Of a stretch of DNA of 64,000 nt, positions 26,306-35,964 are shown in pieces. The notes under the pieces were generated by a model that searched no databases, had not been told where the DNA came from, and saw only the letters and a list, made by a program, of their open reading frames with translations. The number at the start of each line of letters is the position of its first letter. Position 1 is the first letter of the stretch. This DNA is from JBCCBV01 sp039033855. Lineage in GTDB: Bacteria; Planctomycetota; Phycisphaerae; Phycisphaerales; Phycisphaeraceae. The translations under genes and the position numbers were made by a program. Location of the stretch: positions 21,776 through 85,775 of the forward strand of contig JBCCBV010000015.1 of NCBI GenBank assembly GCA_039033855.1, in the 5' to 3' direction.

Positions 26306-28953
26306 GGCGCCCCTCCGTCGGCGTCGTGCGCCACGTCGTCCGGAGCCGCGTCTGCAAGGTCGTCGGGGGTGTCCAAGGCCTGCTCGACGCCCAGGGTGCG
26401 CGGCGACTGGGTATGCGATAAGAACCGTCGGGTCAGCGCGTCCGACAACGCCGGCGCCTGGGCGATGAGCCCATCCAGGAAGACGTCGAGCGATTTGCGC
26501 TCGCCCCGCGGCCCGTCGGCGCGCGACAAGACGCTGGGGTCGGCCAGACGCACCGCCGCGAGCATGCCGATCGACAGCCGGTGGTCCTCGGCCCGGGCGC
26601 CCGGGCGGTCTGAACCCGGCAGCGCGGTCAGGTGCGCTTCGATCTGCACCAGGTTGAACGCGATCGACCGCGGGTTCGATTCGTCGAACACCAACAGGTC
26701 CAGCACGCCCGACGCGGCGGCGGCGGCCTGGTAGCGGTCGCGATAGGTCATGGTCGAGTCGGCGACTTCGAGCACGGCCTCGAGGCCGGCGGCGGCCCGC
26801 GCTTCGCCGAGCGCGAGCACCGCCCGCAGCACCCGGGACAGGCCGAGCACCCGCTCGATCCGCCGGCCCAGGTCCAGGAAACGCCAGCCCTGGTTGCGGG
26901 TCATCGACTCGTGGTTGAGCCCGGCGAAGGCCGCGAGCGTGAGCACCACCCGGTCGAGCAGCGCGACGGCGTCGGCCGTGTCTCCGCCTTGCCGCGCGTG
27001 CTCGAACGTGGATTCGAGCTGCGAGATGATCCGCCAGGTGTCGGTTGAGATGCGGTCGCGCACGCGCGACGCCAGCCCGTAGGCGTTGCCGGTGATGCCC
27101 GCCAGCGACCCGGCTTGGCCGGGGTCGAACACGCGTTGTTGCAGCACGGCCTCGGCCAGGGTCCAGGGGTCGTCCGCGTCGTTCTCGCCTTTTTCAGGCC
27201 CGGGGGCCACGGCGTGCAGGGCGCTCATCAGGTCGGGCAGCGCTTCGGGCGACTGCCCCCAGCCCGGCGCGTCGTCGGACAGCCGCGCGGCGATCGCCCG
27301 CAACAGGCGCACCACCGCCTCGGCCCGATCGACGTACCGCCCGAGCCAATACAGGTTGTCGGCCACCCGGCTGGGCAGGTCGGCGCCGCGGGCCACGGCT
27401 TGGTCTCCGTCGGCCGAGCGCAGCAGGCTGAACGGCGCCACCGGGCCCTCCGAGCGCACCCAGGTGTCTTTGCTGCCGCCGCCGCGCTGCATCGACGTGA
27501 CGCGCGATTCCGGCGAGCTGGAGACCCGCGTCAGCCCGCCGGGCAGCACCGTGTATCCGCCGTCGGGCGCCGCGGCGACGAAGATGCGCAAGATCAGGTG
27601 CCGCCGGTCCAGCGACCGGCCGTTCCAGCACGGCGCCGTGGACAGGTCGACGCTCTCCTGGGCCAGATAGGCCTCGGGGTGCTCGGCGATGCGGGTGAGC
27701 AGTTCGTCCCGTTGATCTTGAGAAAGTTGGTCTCCGAAGATGGGCTGCGCGTCGGCCCGGCCGGGCATCGCCGGCTTGATCACCAGGTCGGTCAGGTGGT
27801 CGCGCACGTGCGCGAACGCGTCGGGCTGGCCGCACCACCAGGTGGCGATGCTGGGCAGCCTTAGCTCCTGGCCGAGCACGCGTCGGCAGAGCCCGGGCAG
27901 GAACGGCGACCACGCCGGCGACTCCACCACCCCGGCGCCGAGCGCGTTGGCCAGCACCACGCGCCCCGAGCGCGCCGCGCGCACCAGGCCCGGCACGCCG
28001 ATGGCCGATTCGCCGCGGAGTTCGAGCGGGTCGCAGTAGTCGTCGTCGAGTCGGCGGAGCACCGCGTCGACGGGTTCGAGCCCGCCGAGCGTCTTGAGGT
28101 AGACCCCGCCGTGGCGGACGGTCAGGTCGGCGCCTTCGGCCAGGGTGACGCCCAGGTACCGGGCCATGTAGGCGTGTTCGAAGTACGTCTCGTTGTACGG
28201 GCCGGGGGTCAGCAGGACGATGCGCGCGGCCTCGCCCCGTGGGCACACGGCGCGGACGCTGCGCAGCAGGGTGTCGAAGAACCGGGCGAGGCGCTCGATG
28301 CGCGCGGCGCGGAACGCATCCGGCAATCTTCTTGAGACTACGAGACGGTTTTCCAGGCAGTAGCCGGCGCCGCTGGGGGCCTGGGTGCGGTCGGCCAGGA
28401 CCCACCATCGCCCGTCGGGCGAGCGGGCCAGGTCCATGGCGGTGAGCAGCAGCCGGCGGCCGCCGGCGGGGGTCCATCCGCAGCAGGGCCGGAGGTAGCC
28501 GGGGTGGGCGAAGGCCAGGCTGGCGGGCAGGTCGCCGGACGCCAGCAGGTCGCGCGGGCCGTAGAGGTCGTCGAGGATGGCGTCGAGCAGGCGGGCGCGC
28601 TGCTTGGCGCCGGCCTCGATGCCGGCCCATTCGTCGGCGCCCAGGACCAGGGGCAGCGGGTCGAGCGCCCAGGGGCGGTGCATGCCGCGCGGGTCGCCGT
28701 AGACGTTGTAGGTCACGCCGTTTTCTTCAAGTTCGGCCAGCCCGCGGGCCCAGCGGCGGCCCAGCCCGTCGGGTCCGAGGCGTTCGAGCTCGCGCACCGT
28801 TTCGCTCCAGCCCGGGCGCAGTTGGCCCAGGGGGTCGACGAACTCGTCGTACGCGGCGCCGGACGAGGCGTAGCCCCACGGCTCGGCCGGGTCGGCGGCG
28901 TCGGCGGGGAACAACGCCACGCGGGCGCTGGGCAGGGGAGCGGGGGGGGTCAC
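26302..28953 (-). CDS. Fused circularly permuted ATP-grasp and alpha-E domain protein
   Basis: The 883-residue product combines two proteins often encoded separately. Residues 1 to about 490 are a circularly permuted ATP-grasp ligase (NGVTYNVYGDPRGMHRPWALDPLP, DLYGPRDLL, the PSGAGYCLENRLVVSR segment and LVIKPAMPG, whose Lys is a likely nucleotide contact). Residues about 525-865 are an alpha-helical alpha-E domain opening with VADNLYWLGRYVDRAEAV. The ligase would form an amide or peptide bond with ATP; alpha-E domains are thought to be partner subunits. The start is GTG at 28953. It leads the three-gene operon, and its promoter lies in the divergent gap at 28954-29260. Confidence 0.88.
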   Translation of the reverse strand: MTPPAPLPSARVALFPADAADPAEPWGYASSGAAYDEFVDPLGQLRPGWSETVRELERLGPDGLGRRWARGLAELEENGVTYNVYGDPRGMHRPWALDPLPLVLGADEWAGIEAGAKQRARLLDAILDDLYGPRDLLASGDLPASLAFAHPGYLRPCCGWTPAGGRRLLLTAMDLARSPDGRWWVLADRTQAPSGAGYCLENRLVVSRRLPDAFRAARIERLARFFDTLLRSVRAVCPRGEAARIVLLTPGPYNETYFEHAYMARYLGVTLAEGADLTVRHGGVYLKTLGGLEPVDAVLRRLDDDYCDPLELRGESAIGVPGLVRAARSGRVVLANALGAGVVESPAWSPFLPGLCRRVLGQELRLPSIATWWCGQPDAFAHVRDHLTDLVIKPAMPGRADAQPIFGDQLSQDQRDELLTRIAEHPEAYLAQESVDLSTAPCWNGRSLDRRHLILRIFVAAAPDGGYTVLPGGLTRVSSSPESRVTSMQRGGGSKDTWVRSEGPVAPFSLLRSADGDQAVARGADLPSRVADNLYWLGRYVDRAEAVVRLLRAIAARLSDDAPGWGQSPEALPDLMSALHAVAPGPEKGENDADDPWTLAEAVLQQRVFDPGQAGSLAGITGNAYGLASRVRDRISTDTWRIISQLESTFEHARQGGDTADAVALLDRVVLTLAAFAGLNHESMTRNQGWRFLDLGRRIERVLGLSRVLRAVLALGEARAAAGLEAVLEVADSTMTYRDRYQAAAAASGVLDLLVFDESNPRSIAFNLVQIEAHLTALPGSDRPGARAEDHRLSIGMLAAVRLADPSVLSRADGPRGERKSLDVFLDGLIAQAPALSDALTRRFLSHTQSPRTLGVEQALDTPDDLADAAPDDVAHDADGGAP

Positions 28954-29260
28954 GGCAGGTTGGTCGGTTGGATCACGCGGAAGCGGCGCACCTTGGAGCC
29001 CATTTAAATGTGAAGGCTCAATGAAGGCTCAGCCGGGCACGGTAGCCGGCGTCGGCAGGGTGCGCGGGGTAGCGCAATCCCGCAAAAGGCTGCGAACGAG
29101 TCGCATCTTCGCCGATTGCCCCGATTCCGCTTCCGCGCGGGCCGCAACGGCGATATCGTGTCGGGTCAAGTTGACCTGAATAGGTCAGCCTGTTCCTGAC
29201 CTCCGGGGATCGATCCGAGTCCACCAGAGGGGTTGCCCGGCAGCGGGCGGGGTGTGTGCG
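28954..29260. promoter_or_regulatory. Divergent regulatory region with palindrome, direct repeats and TGACC half-site array
   Basis: This 307-base gap separates the ATP-grasp/alpha-E operon from the respiratory operon. It holds a palindrome CATTTAAATG (29001-29010), then TGAAGGCTCA twice in tandem (29011-29020, 29022-29031; 11-base period). Further right are four GGTCA/TGACC half-sites: GGTCAA-G-TTGACC (29164-29176), overlapping TGACCT-GAAT-AGGTCA (29172-29187), and TGACCT (29197-29202). These look like operators, the second set lying about 60-95 bases before the first gene of the rightward operon. No clean -35/-10 pair was identified. Confidence 0.5.
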
Positions 29261-29779
29261 ATGGCGCAAAACGTTGCAACAACTGGACCTGTGTGGAGCC
29301 ACGCGGCCGGCCCCGGCGTGCGGACGGCTTCGCAAGCGGTGGCCTTGGCGTGGATTTCCTGGGGCGTGATGCTGTTGACCCCGGCGATCTGGGGCCTGGC
29401 GATCGCGATGCGGTCGAGCTTCCTGGGCCAGCCCGCGGAAGCGAGTTGGGTGGGTTGGGGCGCCGGCGTGCTGGCCGCGGCGTGGTTGGCGATCGCCACG
29501 CCCACGATGTTGATCCTCCGGGGCTATGTGCTCCGCGCCGCGTGGTCGGGCCGTCCGGTCGATCCGGACAGCTACCTGCGTGGCTTGGTGGGGGTGTGGT
29601 TAACGCTCGAAGCCGGCGCGGTGGTCGCGCTGATCGGGGCGACGGTGTCCGGCTCGGCGTGGCCCGGTTTGCTGCCGGCGATGCTGGCGGTGCTGGCGCT
29701 TTCGGCGATCCGTCCCGACGCGTCGGCGGTGGCCGAGCCCCCCGTCCTGAGCTTCGACAGCCCGGCGCCTGCGCGGTAA
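29261..29779 (+). CDS. Small multi-pass membrane protein of unknown function
   Basis: The 172-residue product has about four hydrophobic segments (near 30-50, 68-88, 108-130 and 133-148) and a short Pro-rich C-terminal tail. No family is recognised. It lies 67 bases upstream of actA on the same strand, after the probable operator region, so it may be the first gene of the respiratory operon. The ATG at 29261 is preferred over a GTG three codons earlier. Codon use is like that of its neighbours. Confidence 0.6.
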   Translation: MAQNVATTGPVWSHAAGPGVRTASQAVALAWISWGVMLLTPAIWGLAIAMRSSFLGQPAEASWVGWGAGVLAAAWLAIATPTMLILRGYVLRAAWSGRPVDPDSYLRGLVGVWLTLEAGAVVALIGATVSGSAWPGLLPAMLAVLALSAIRPDASAVAEPPVLSFDSPAPAR

Positions 29780-29846
29780 CGTCCGCGCGGGTAATGGTCC
29801 GATGGTGACATCGGGCACGTTCTGACCCTTTGTGACACAGCGCTTG

Positions 29847-30740
29847 ATGGCCCACGACAAGACCGACCCGTCCGCCGCGATCTTCCCCAAGTGGGCGAAC
29901 TACGCGTTGCCGTTGCTCGTGCTCGGCGCCATTGGCGGCGCGCTGATCACCCCGCCGATCGTGTTCTTCGGCCTGTCGGCCACCACGCTCAACGTGGGCT
30001 ACCGCCCCGAGCAGCCGGTCCCCTACAGCCACGCCATCCACGTCGGGCAGCTGGGCCTGGACTGTCTGCACTGCCACAACACGGTGGATCAGGCGAGCTT
30101 CGCCGCCATCCCGCCGACCGCCACCTGCATCAATTGCCACGCGCCGGGCGAGTTCCCCGAAGGCGTGGATGAAAACGGCGACGGCGCCCCCGACGCCACC
30201 AACTGGATGGGTATCTGGCAGAACAGCCCAAAGCTCAAGGCCGTGCATGAAAGCTTCTTCACCGGCGAGCCCATCGAGTGGGTCAAGGTCCACGACCTGG
30301 CCGACTACGCCTACTTCAACCACTCGTCCCACGTGAACCGCGGCGTGGGCTGTTACTCCTGCCACGGCCGGGTCGACCAGATGGGCGCCGAGAACAACGG
30401 CCAGTCCGTCTGGCAGGTCCACGAGTTGTCGATGGCTTGGTGTATCGAGTGCCACCGGGCCCCGGAAAAGGCCCTGCGCCCGCTCGACCAGGTCACCAAC
30501 ATGACCTGGCACATGGGCAGCGAAGCGGTGTTTGAGCAGCTCAAGGCCGCCCGCGGCGAGTCGGACTGGACGCCCGAAGAACTCCAGCGGCTGCGCGAAC
30601 GCTCGCGCGAACTCGGCATTCCGCAAGCGGAAGGCCAGAGCGTGGCCGACGCACAAGAAGAGCTCGGGCGCAAGCTCAAAGAGTCGTACCTGATCCACAG
30701 CGAGGCCTACATGCAGGCCTGCTCGACCTGCCATCGCTAA
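29847..30740 (+). CDS. actA: Alternative complex III subunit ActA, pentahaem cytochrome c
   Basis: ActA is the multihaem subunit of alternative complex III, a quinol:cytochrome c (or HiPIP) oxidoreductase that replaces the bc1 complex. The 297-residue product has one N-terminal membrane anchor (19-43). Five CXXCH haem c sites follow: CLHCH at 73-77, CINCH at 94-98, then CYSCH, CIECH and CSTCH near the C-terminus. The first ATG, at 29847, is used; a GTG five codons upstream is also possible. It is followed by actB after 64 bases. Confidence 0.94.
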   Translation: MAHDKTDPSAAIFPKWANYALPLLVLGAIGGALITPPIVFFGLSATTLNVGYRPEQPVPYSHAIHVGQLGLDCLHCHNTVDQASFAAIPPTATCINCHAPGEFPEGVDENGDGAPDATNWMGIWQNSPKLKAVHESFFTGEPIEWVKVHDLADYAYFNHSSHVNRGVGCYSCHGRVDQMGAENNGQSVWQVHELSMAWCIECHRAPEKALRPLDQVTNMTWHMGSEAVFEQLKAARGESDWTPEELQRLRERSRELGIPQAEGQSVADAQEELGRKLKESYLIHSEAYMQACSTCHR

Positions 30741-30804
30741 GCCCCGCGGGCGGCGACGCCCGGCGGTTTGCACGGTCTCGCACTTTTCGGAACGAACCCA
30801 CCCC

Positions 30805-33800
30805 GTGATCGACCGAACGCTCGAACCCGACTCGCTCTCCCCGGAAGCCACCCCGGAATCCCCGGAATCCCCGGAATCCCCGGAAGCCGCCCCGGCTGCA
30901 TTGGTATCTCCCTCGGAGGGTGCGCCCGTGCCCGTTAGCGATGCGATGGGCGCCGCGCCTTCGTCCGATGCCGACACCACCGCTGGGCGTCGGTATTGGC
31001 GGTCGATCCTGCACCAGGCCGACCCCGAGCGTTTCGAGAAGAAGGTCGACGACGAGTTCTCCGGCTACGACCCCGACGGCCTGCTGACGATGCCGCGTCG
31101 GCAGTTCCTGCGCTTCGCCGCGGCGTCGCTGGCGCTGGCGGGCGTGACGCTTTCGGGTTGTCGGCGGTGGCCGCGCGAGGTCATGGCGCCGTACGCCAAC
31201 CGGCCCGAGGGCCACATCCCCGGCACGATCGAGCAGTACGCCTCGATGCTGCCGTTCGCCGGTTTCGCCATGCCCTGCGTGGTTGAGGCGTTCGACGGCC
31301 GGCCGATCAAGATCGAAGGCAACGCCCGTCACCCCTGGGCGCTGGGCACCACCAACCAGTTCCTGCAGGCCGCGACGCTCGAGCTGTACGACCCCGACCG
31401 CCTGGTCCCGGTCCTGCACCAAGGCGAGCTGGCTCACGATGGCGCATCCCACGCCGACGATGCCCACGCCGACGCCCACGGCGGAGGTCATGGCGGGCAT
31501 GGCGACGACGACACCCCCAGCCCGACCCAGGCCCGGTTGGCCGGAGCGGGTTGGTCCGCGCCGGCCGGCGGGTGGAAGGCCTTTGACCATTGGGCGCACG
31601 ACCACTTCGAGTCGCTGCGTGGCCCGGCGTCGCGCGGGCTCTACGTGCTGGCCGAGCCGATGCCCGGCCCGACGGCCGAGCGGCTCAAGGCCCGGCTGAA
31701 AGAGCGCTACCCCCAGATGACCTGGGCCGAGTGGGCGCCCTTTAACCGCGACGCCGAGCGGGCCGGCCTGGCCGACGCGTTCGGGGCGCCGATGCGGCCC
31801 GTTTATCAACTGGCCGAGGCCAAAGTCATCGCCACGTTCGACGCCGACCCGCTGGCGGGTCAGCCGGACTCGCCCCGCCTGGCCAAAGACTGGGCCGAGG
31901 GCCGAAGGCGTGCCGACTCGCGCCGGGTCGACGGCGACGACGTGATGAGCCGTACGTACGCGGTCGAGCCGAGCCTGACGCTCACCGGCGCCAAGGCCGA
32001 CCACCGCCTGGCCAAGCCGGCCAGTCAGATCGGCCCGCTGGTCGCGGCCGTGGCCGCGGGCGTGGGCGTGCCGGGCGCCGACTTCCAAGCCACCGGCGAA
32101 GACAACGACAAGGCCGCCAAGTTCATCCAGGCCTTGGTCGATGATCTCAAGAAAGCGGGACCCTCCGGCGTGGTCATCGCCGGGCCCAACCAGCCGGCCG
32201 AGGTGCACGCGCTCTGCGGCGCGATCAACGCGACCCTCGGCGCCGTGGGCACGACCGTCGCCTACTTGCCCGATGGCGACGCCGACACCCCGGGCCTGGG
32301 AGACCAGCTGCAGAGCCTGGCCGAAGACCTCAACGCCGGTCGGGTCGAAACCCTGGTGCTGCTCGGCGGCAACCCCGCGTTCGACGCCCCGGCCGAGCTC
32401 GACCTGCCTTCGCTCCTGGGCAAGGCCGGCCACGTGCTCCGCATGAGCGCGTACTTCGACGAAACCGCGCGCCTGAGCGGCTGGCGCCTGCCCATGGCCC
32501 ACCCGCTCGAGTGCTGGGGCGACGGCTACGCCTACGACGGCACGGCCACGCTGCAGCAGCCGCTCATCCTGCCGCTCGGTCAGGGCCGTAGCCCGATCGA
32601 ACTGCTCGCCCAACTGGCCGACGGCAAGCCGGCCGACGGCCTGGACCTGGTCAAGCAGACCCACAAACGTTCTGGACTTCCCGGGAACGCCGGGTTTGAG
32701 AAAGACTGGCGGACCGCGCTGCACGAGGGCTTCGTGCAAGGGTCTTCGCCCGAGCTGGCCACGCCCGCGCTTCGCAGCGGGTACCGCCCGCCTTCGCCCG
32801 GCCTGCCGGTCGACACCGACCTGGCTCAAGGCCGGTTCGAGGCCAGCTTCCGCCCCGGCCCGTTGTACGACGGCCGGTACGCCAACAACGGCTGGCTGCA
32901 AGAGGTGCCCGACCCGCTGACCAAGGTCTCCTGGGCCAACCCGGTGCTGCTGGCACCGTCGGATGCGCAGGCGATGGGCGTGTCCTACGGCGATTTCGTG
33001 ACGGTGCAGGTCGGCTCGCGCCCCGTGACCGCGCCCGCGTATGTGATTCCCGGCCAGGCGCCGGGCACGGTGATCCTCCGCCCGGGCCACGGCCGCCGCG
33101 CCGCAGGCCGTGTCGGCGGCGACGACAACGCGTTTGCCGGCGGCGAGGGCGTCACCGTCGGCGTCGACCTGTACCCCTTGCGCACGCGCGACGGGCTCGG
33201 CTTTGTCGAGGCCCAGGTCAGCAAGGCCGGCGGGTCGATGGAGCTGCCGTTAACCGCCGACCACCACCTGCTCGACAAGGAGGCCGTGGCCGACTGGGCG
33301 GTGAAGAAGCGCGTTGGCAAGCAGGGCGAAAGCGGCAAGATCCTCAAAGAGGCCGCCTTGGCCGACTACGCCCGGGACACGTCGTTTGTCACCGGCGGGC
33401 TGCACGGCGACGTGACGCTCCAGCTCTACGAGCCGCCGCTCAAAGAAAAGTGGGAGGCCAACGCCAAGGCGATGCGTGCCGCCGGCCACCCCAACCCGCC
33501 CGACGCGTTCAACGAGCCCCACGCCTGGGGCATGACCATCGACCTGACCACGTGCATCGGCTGCAACGCCTGCGTTATCGCCTGCCAGGCCGAGAACAAC
33601 ATCCCGGTGGTCGGCGAGCGCGGCGTGAAGATGAGCCGCGAGATGCACTGGCTGCGCATCGACACGTATTACAAGCCGGCGGTCGACAAAGAATCGGGCA
33701 AGCCCGACTGGGACGACGCCCACGTCGACGTGGCCCACATGCCGGTGATGTGCGTCCACTGCGAGAACGCGCCCTGCGAGCAGGTCTGCCCGGTGGCGGC

Positions 33801-34398
33801 CACGGTGCACGACACCGAAGGCCTGAACACCATGGTCTACAACCGGTGCATCGGCACGCGGTACTGCTCGAACAACTGCCCGTACAAGGTGCGCCGGTTC
33901 AACTACTTCGACTGGCACTCCAAGCCGGTGCACGCGGGGTGGGCCAAGCCCTGGCTCGACTTCCCCGACACGCAGATCGGCTCGGAGATCGGCCCGGTGG
34001 AGCGCATGGCGATGAACCCCGACGTCACGGTGCGGATGCGCGGCGTGATGGAAAAGTGCACCTACTGCGTCCAGCGGATCAGCCGGGCCAAGATCCAGGC
34101 CAAGAACGAGTGGGCCCAAACGCAGCACGGCAGCCGGACCGGCGAAGGCCGCGACCAGCCCACCGTGCGCGACGGCGAGGCCCAGACCGCCTGCCAGACG
34201 TCCTGCCCGACCGGGGCCATCGTCTTCGGCAACCTCAACGACCCCACGTCGAAGGTCTTCCGCTCGCAGCAGGACAACCCCCGGGCCTATTCGCTGCTGG
34301 CCGAGCTCAACAGCCGTCCGCGGACCAAGCACCTGGCGCTGATCCGCAACCCCTCGCCCAAACTCTCCAAAGACAAGCCCGAGGCCGCAGGCCACTAA
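30805..34398 (+). CDS. actB: Alternative complex III subunit ActB, molybdopterin-like plus iron-sulfur
   Basis: The 1197-residue protein fuses the molybdopterin-oxidoreductase-like part (no cofactor found in characterised ActB) with a ferredoxin-like part. The Tat-type motif RRQFLRFAAASLALAG lies near residues 97-112, after an unusual N-terminal extension made of Pro-Glu-Ser repeats. The iron-sulfur part starts near residue 912 with TTCIGCNACVIAC, followed by HCENAPCEQVCPVA, RCIGTRYCSNNCPYK, EKCTYC and a CQTSCPTGA group. This matches three 4Fe-4S and one 3Fe-4S sites. A His/Asp/Gly-rich insertion (DNA 31432-31520) occurs in the first part. The start is GTG. Confidence 0.94.
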   Translation: MIDRTLEPDSLSPEATPESPESPESPEAAPAALVSPSEGAPVPVSDAMGAAPSSDADTTAGRRYWRSILHQADPERFEKKVDDEFSGYDPDGLLTMPRRQFLRFAAASLALAGVTLSGCRRWPREVMAPYANRPEGHIPGTIEQYASMLPFAGFAMPCVVEAFDGRPIKIEGNARHPWALGTTNQFLQAATLELYDPDRLVPVLHQGELAHDGASHADDAHADAHGGGHGGHGDDDTPSPTQARLAGAGWSAPAGGWKAFDHWAHDHFESLRGPASRGLYVLAEPMPGPTAERLKARLKERYPQMTWAEWAPFNRDAERAGLADAFGAPMRPVYQLAEAKVIATFDADPLAGQPDSPRLAKDWAEGRRRADSRRVDGDDVMSRTYAVEPSLTLTGAKADHRLAKPASQIGPLVAAVAAGVGVPGADFQATGEDNDKAAKFIQALVDDLKKAGPSGVVIAGPNQPAEVHALCGAINATLGAVGTTVAYLPDGDADTPGLGDQLQSLAEDLNAGRVETLVLLGGNPAFDAPAELDLPSLLGKAGHVLRMSAYFDETARLSGWRLPMAHPLECWGDGYAYDGTATLQQPLILPLGQGRSPIELLAQLADGKPADGLDLVKQTHKRSGLPGNAGFEKDWRTALHEGFVQGSSPELATPALRSGYRPPSPGLPVDTDLAQGRFEASFRPGPLYDGRYANNGWLQEVPDPLTKVSWANPVLLAPSDAQAMGVSYGDFVTVQVGSRPVTAPAYVIPGQAPGTVILRPGHGRRAAGRVGGDDNAFAGGEGVTVGVDLYPLRTRDGLGFVEAQVSKAGGSMELPLTADHHLLDKEAVADWAVKKRVGKQGESGKILKEAALADYARDTSFVTGGLHGDVTLQLYEPPLKEKWEANAKAMRAAGHPNPPDAFNEPHAWGMTIDLTTCIGCNACVIACQAENNIPVVGERGVKMSREMHWLRIDTYYKPAVDKESGKPDWDDAHVDVAHMPVMCVHCENAPCEQVCPVAATVHDTEGLNTMVYNRCIGTRYCSNNCPYKVRRFNYFDWHSKPVHAGWAKPWLDFPDTQIGSEIGPVERMAMNPDVTVRMRGVMEKCTYCVQRISRAKIQAKNEWAQTQHGSRTGEGRDQPTVRDGEAQTACQTSCPTGAIVFGNLNDPTSKVFRSQQDNPRAYSLLAELNSRPRTKHLALIRNPSPKLSKDKPEAAGH

Positions 34399-34419
34399 CG
34401 CTCACGGACACGCACGCCC

Positions 34420-35964
34420 ATGGCGGTGATCGACTTCAAACAACCCGTGGTGATCCCGAGTCGGGAGATCGACAACACCGGCGTCGATCCGCGCGCCCGC
34501 GCGGAACTGGTGACCGGCGACCACGACCTGACCTCGGTCACCGAGGCCGTCGGCCGTGTGGCCGAGCAAAAGCCCAGCTGGCTTTGGTGGGCGTGCTTCG
34601 GGTTCTCGTCGCTGCTGGCCGCGGCGTTCTTCGGGCAGATCGCATACCTGTTCCTCACCGGCACCGGGATCTGGGGCAACAACCAGCCCGTCGCCTGGGG
34701 CTTCCCGATCATCAACTTTGTGTTCTGGGTCGGCATCGGCCACGCGGGCACGCTGATCTCGGCGATCTTGTTTTTGTTCCGGCAGAACTGGCGGACCAGC
34801 ATCAACCGCTTCGCCGAGGCCATGACCATCTTCGCCGTGGTCTGCGCGGGCATCTTCCCGGCCATCCACGTGGGCCGGCCGTGGCTCGCCTACTGGCTGT
34901 TCCCCTACCCCAACCAGATGGCGATGTGGCCGCAGTTCCGCTCGCCGCTGCTGTGGGACGTGTTCGCCGTGTCCACCTACGCCAGCGTGTCGCTGCTGTT
35001 TTGGTACACCGGCATGGTGCCCGACCTGGCCACGCTGCGCGACCGCGCCAAGGGCAAGATCAGCCGGTTCTGCTACGGCGTGTTCAGCCTGGGGTGGAAC
35101 GGATCGAGCCGTCACTGGCACCGCTTTGAGAAGGCCTACCTGCTGCTGGCGGCGCTGTGCACCCCGCTGGTGCTGTCGGTGCACTCGGTGGTGTCGTTCG
35201 ACTTCGCCATCGCCCAGCTGCCGGGCTGGCACACGACGATCTTCCCGCCGTACTTCGTGGCCGGGGCGATCTACGGCGGGTTCGCCATGGTGCTGACGCT
35301 GGCGATCCCGGCGCGCGAATGGTTTGGCCTGAAAGAGATCATCACCTTCCGGCATATCCAGAACTGCGCCAAGGTCATGCTCGGCACCGGCATGATCGTG
35401 ATGTACGCCTACTCGGTGGAGTTCTTCATCGCGTGGTACTCGGGCCACCACTTCGAGCAGTTCATCTTCGCCAACCGCCCGGCCGGGAACTACAAGATCG
35501 GCTTCTGGCTGATGGTGTTCTGCAACTGCATCGGCCCGCAGATCCTGTGGTTCCGCTGGGCCCGCAACAACCTGTGGGCGATCCTGTTCGCGGCCATGTG
35601 CGTGAACGTGGGCATGTGGTTCGAGCGGTACGTGATCACGGTGACCTCGCTGTCGCGCGACTTCCTGCCCGGGTCGTGGGACCAGTTCGAGATGACCGTG
35701 GTCGACGCCACGATGTTCGCCTGCAGCTTCGGGCTGTTCTTCACGCTGTTCCTGCTGTTCCTCAAGTTCCTGCCGGTGATCGCGCTGTCTGAAGTGAAGA
35801 CGGTGATGCCCCAGGCCCACGGCTACGGCGCCGACGCCGCCCCCGGAACCGCCCCCGGAATCGGGCCGCATCATGCCGACGGACAGGCCGGCGACGCGTC
35901 GGGCGCCCACGCCGACCCGCCGGGCGATCCCCCGGGCGACCCGCCACGGGAGGGCCAACCATGA
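34420..35964 (+). CDS. actC: Alternative complex III subunit ActC, NrfD-like membrane protein
   Basis: ActC is the large membrane subunit related to NrfD/PsrC that binds quinol and is proposed to couple electron transfer to proton movement. The 514-residue product has about ten hydrophobic segments, with FWVGIGHAGTLISAILFLFRQNWR and the MAMWPQFRSPLLWD segment typical of the family. Several conserved acidic and His residues lie within helices. The C-terminus is a Gly/Pro-rich hydrophilic tail with PGTAPGIGP, encoded by the CCCCGGAA word, and PPGDPPGDPP. Its stop overlaps the actD start as ATGA. Confidence 0.94.
   Translation: MAVIDFKQPVVIPSREIDNTGVDPRARAELVTGDHDLTSVTEAVGRVAEQKPSWLWWACFGFSSLLAAAFFGQIAYLFLTGTGIWGNNQPVAWGFPIINFVFWVGIGHAGTLISAILFLFRQNWRTSINRFAEAMTIFAVVCAGIFPAIHVGRPWLAYWLFPYPNQMAMWPQFRSPLLWDVFAVSTYASVSLLFWYTGMVPDLATLRDRAKGKISRFCYGVFSLGWNGSSRHWHRFEKAYLLLAALCTPLVLSVHSVVSFDFAIAQLPGWHTTIFPPYFVAGAIYGGFAMVLTLAIPAREWFGLKEIITFRHIQNCAKVMLGTGMIVMYAYSVEFFIAWYSGHHFEQFIFANRPAGNYKIGFWLMVFCNCIGPQILWFRWARNNLWAILFAAMCVNVGMWFERYVITVTSLSRDFLPGSWDQFEMTVVDATMFACSFGLFFTLFLLFLKFLPVIALSEVKTVMPQAHGYGADAAPGTAPGIGPHHADGQAGDASGAHADPPGDPPGDPPREGQP

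Noticed and set aside
33250..34395. A 381-codon open frame antisense to actB
   Set aside because: Antisense shadow of the iron-sulfur part of actB.
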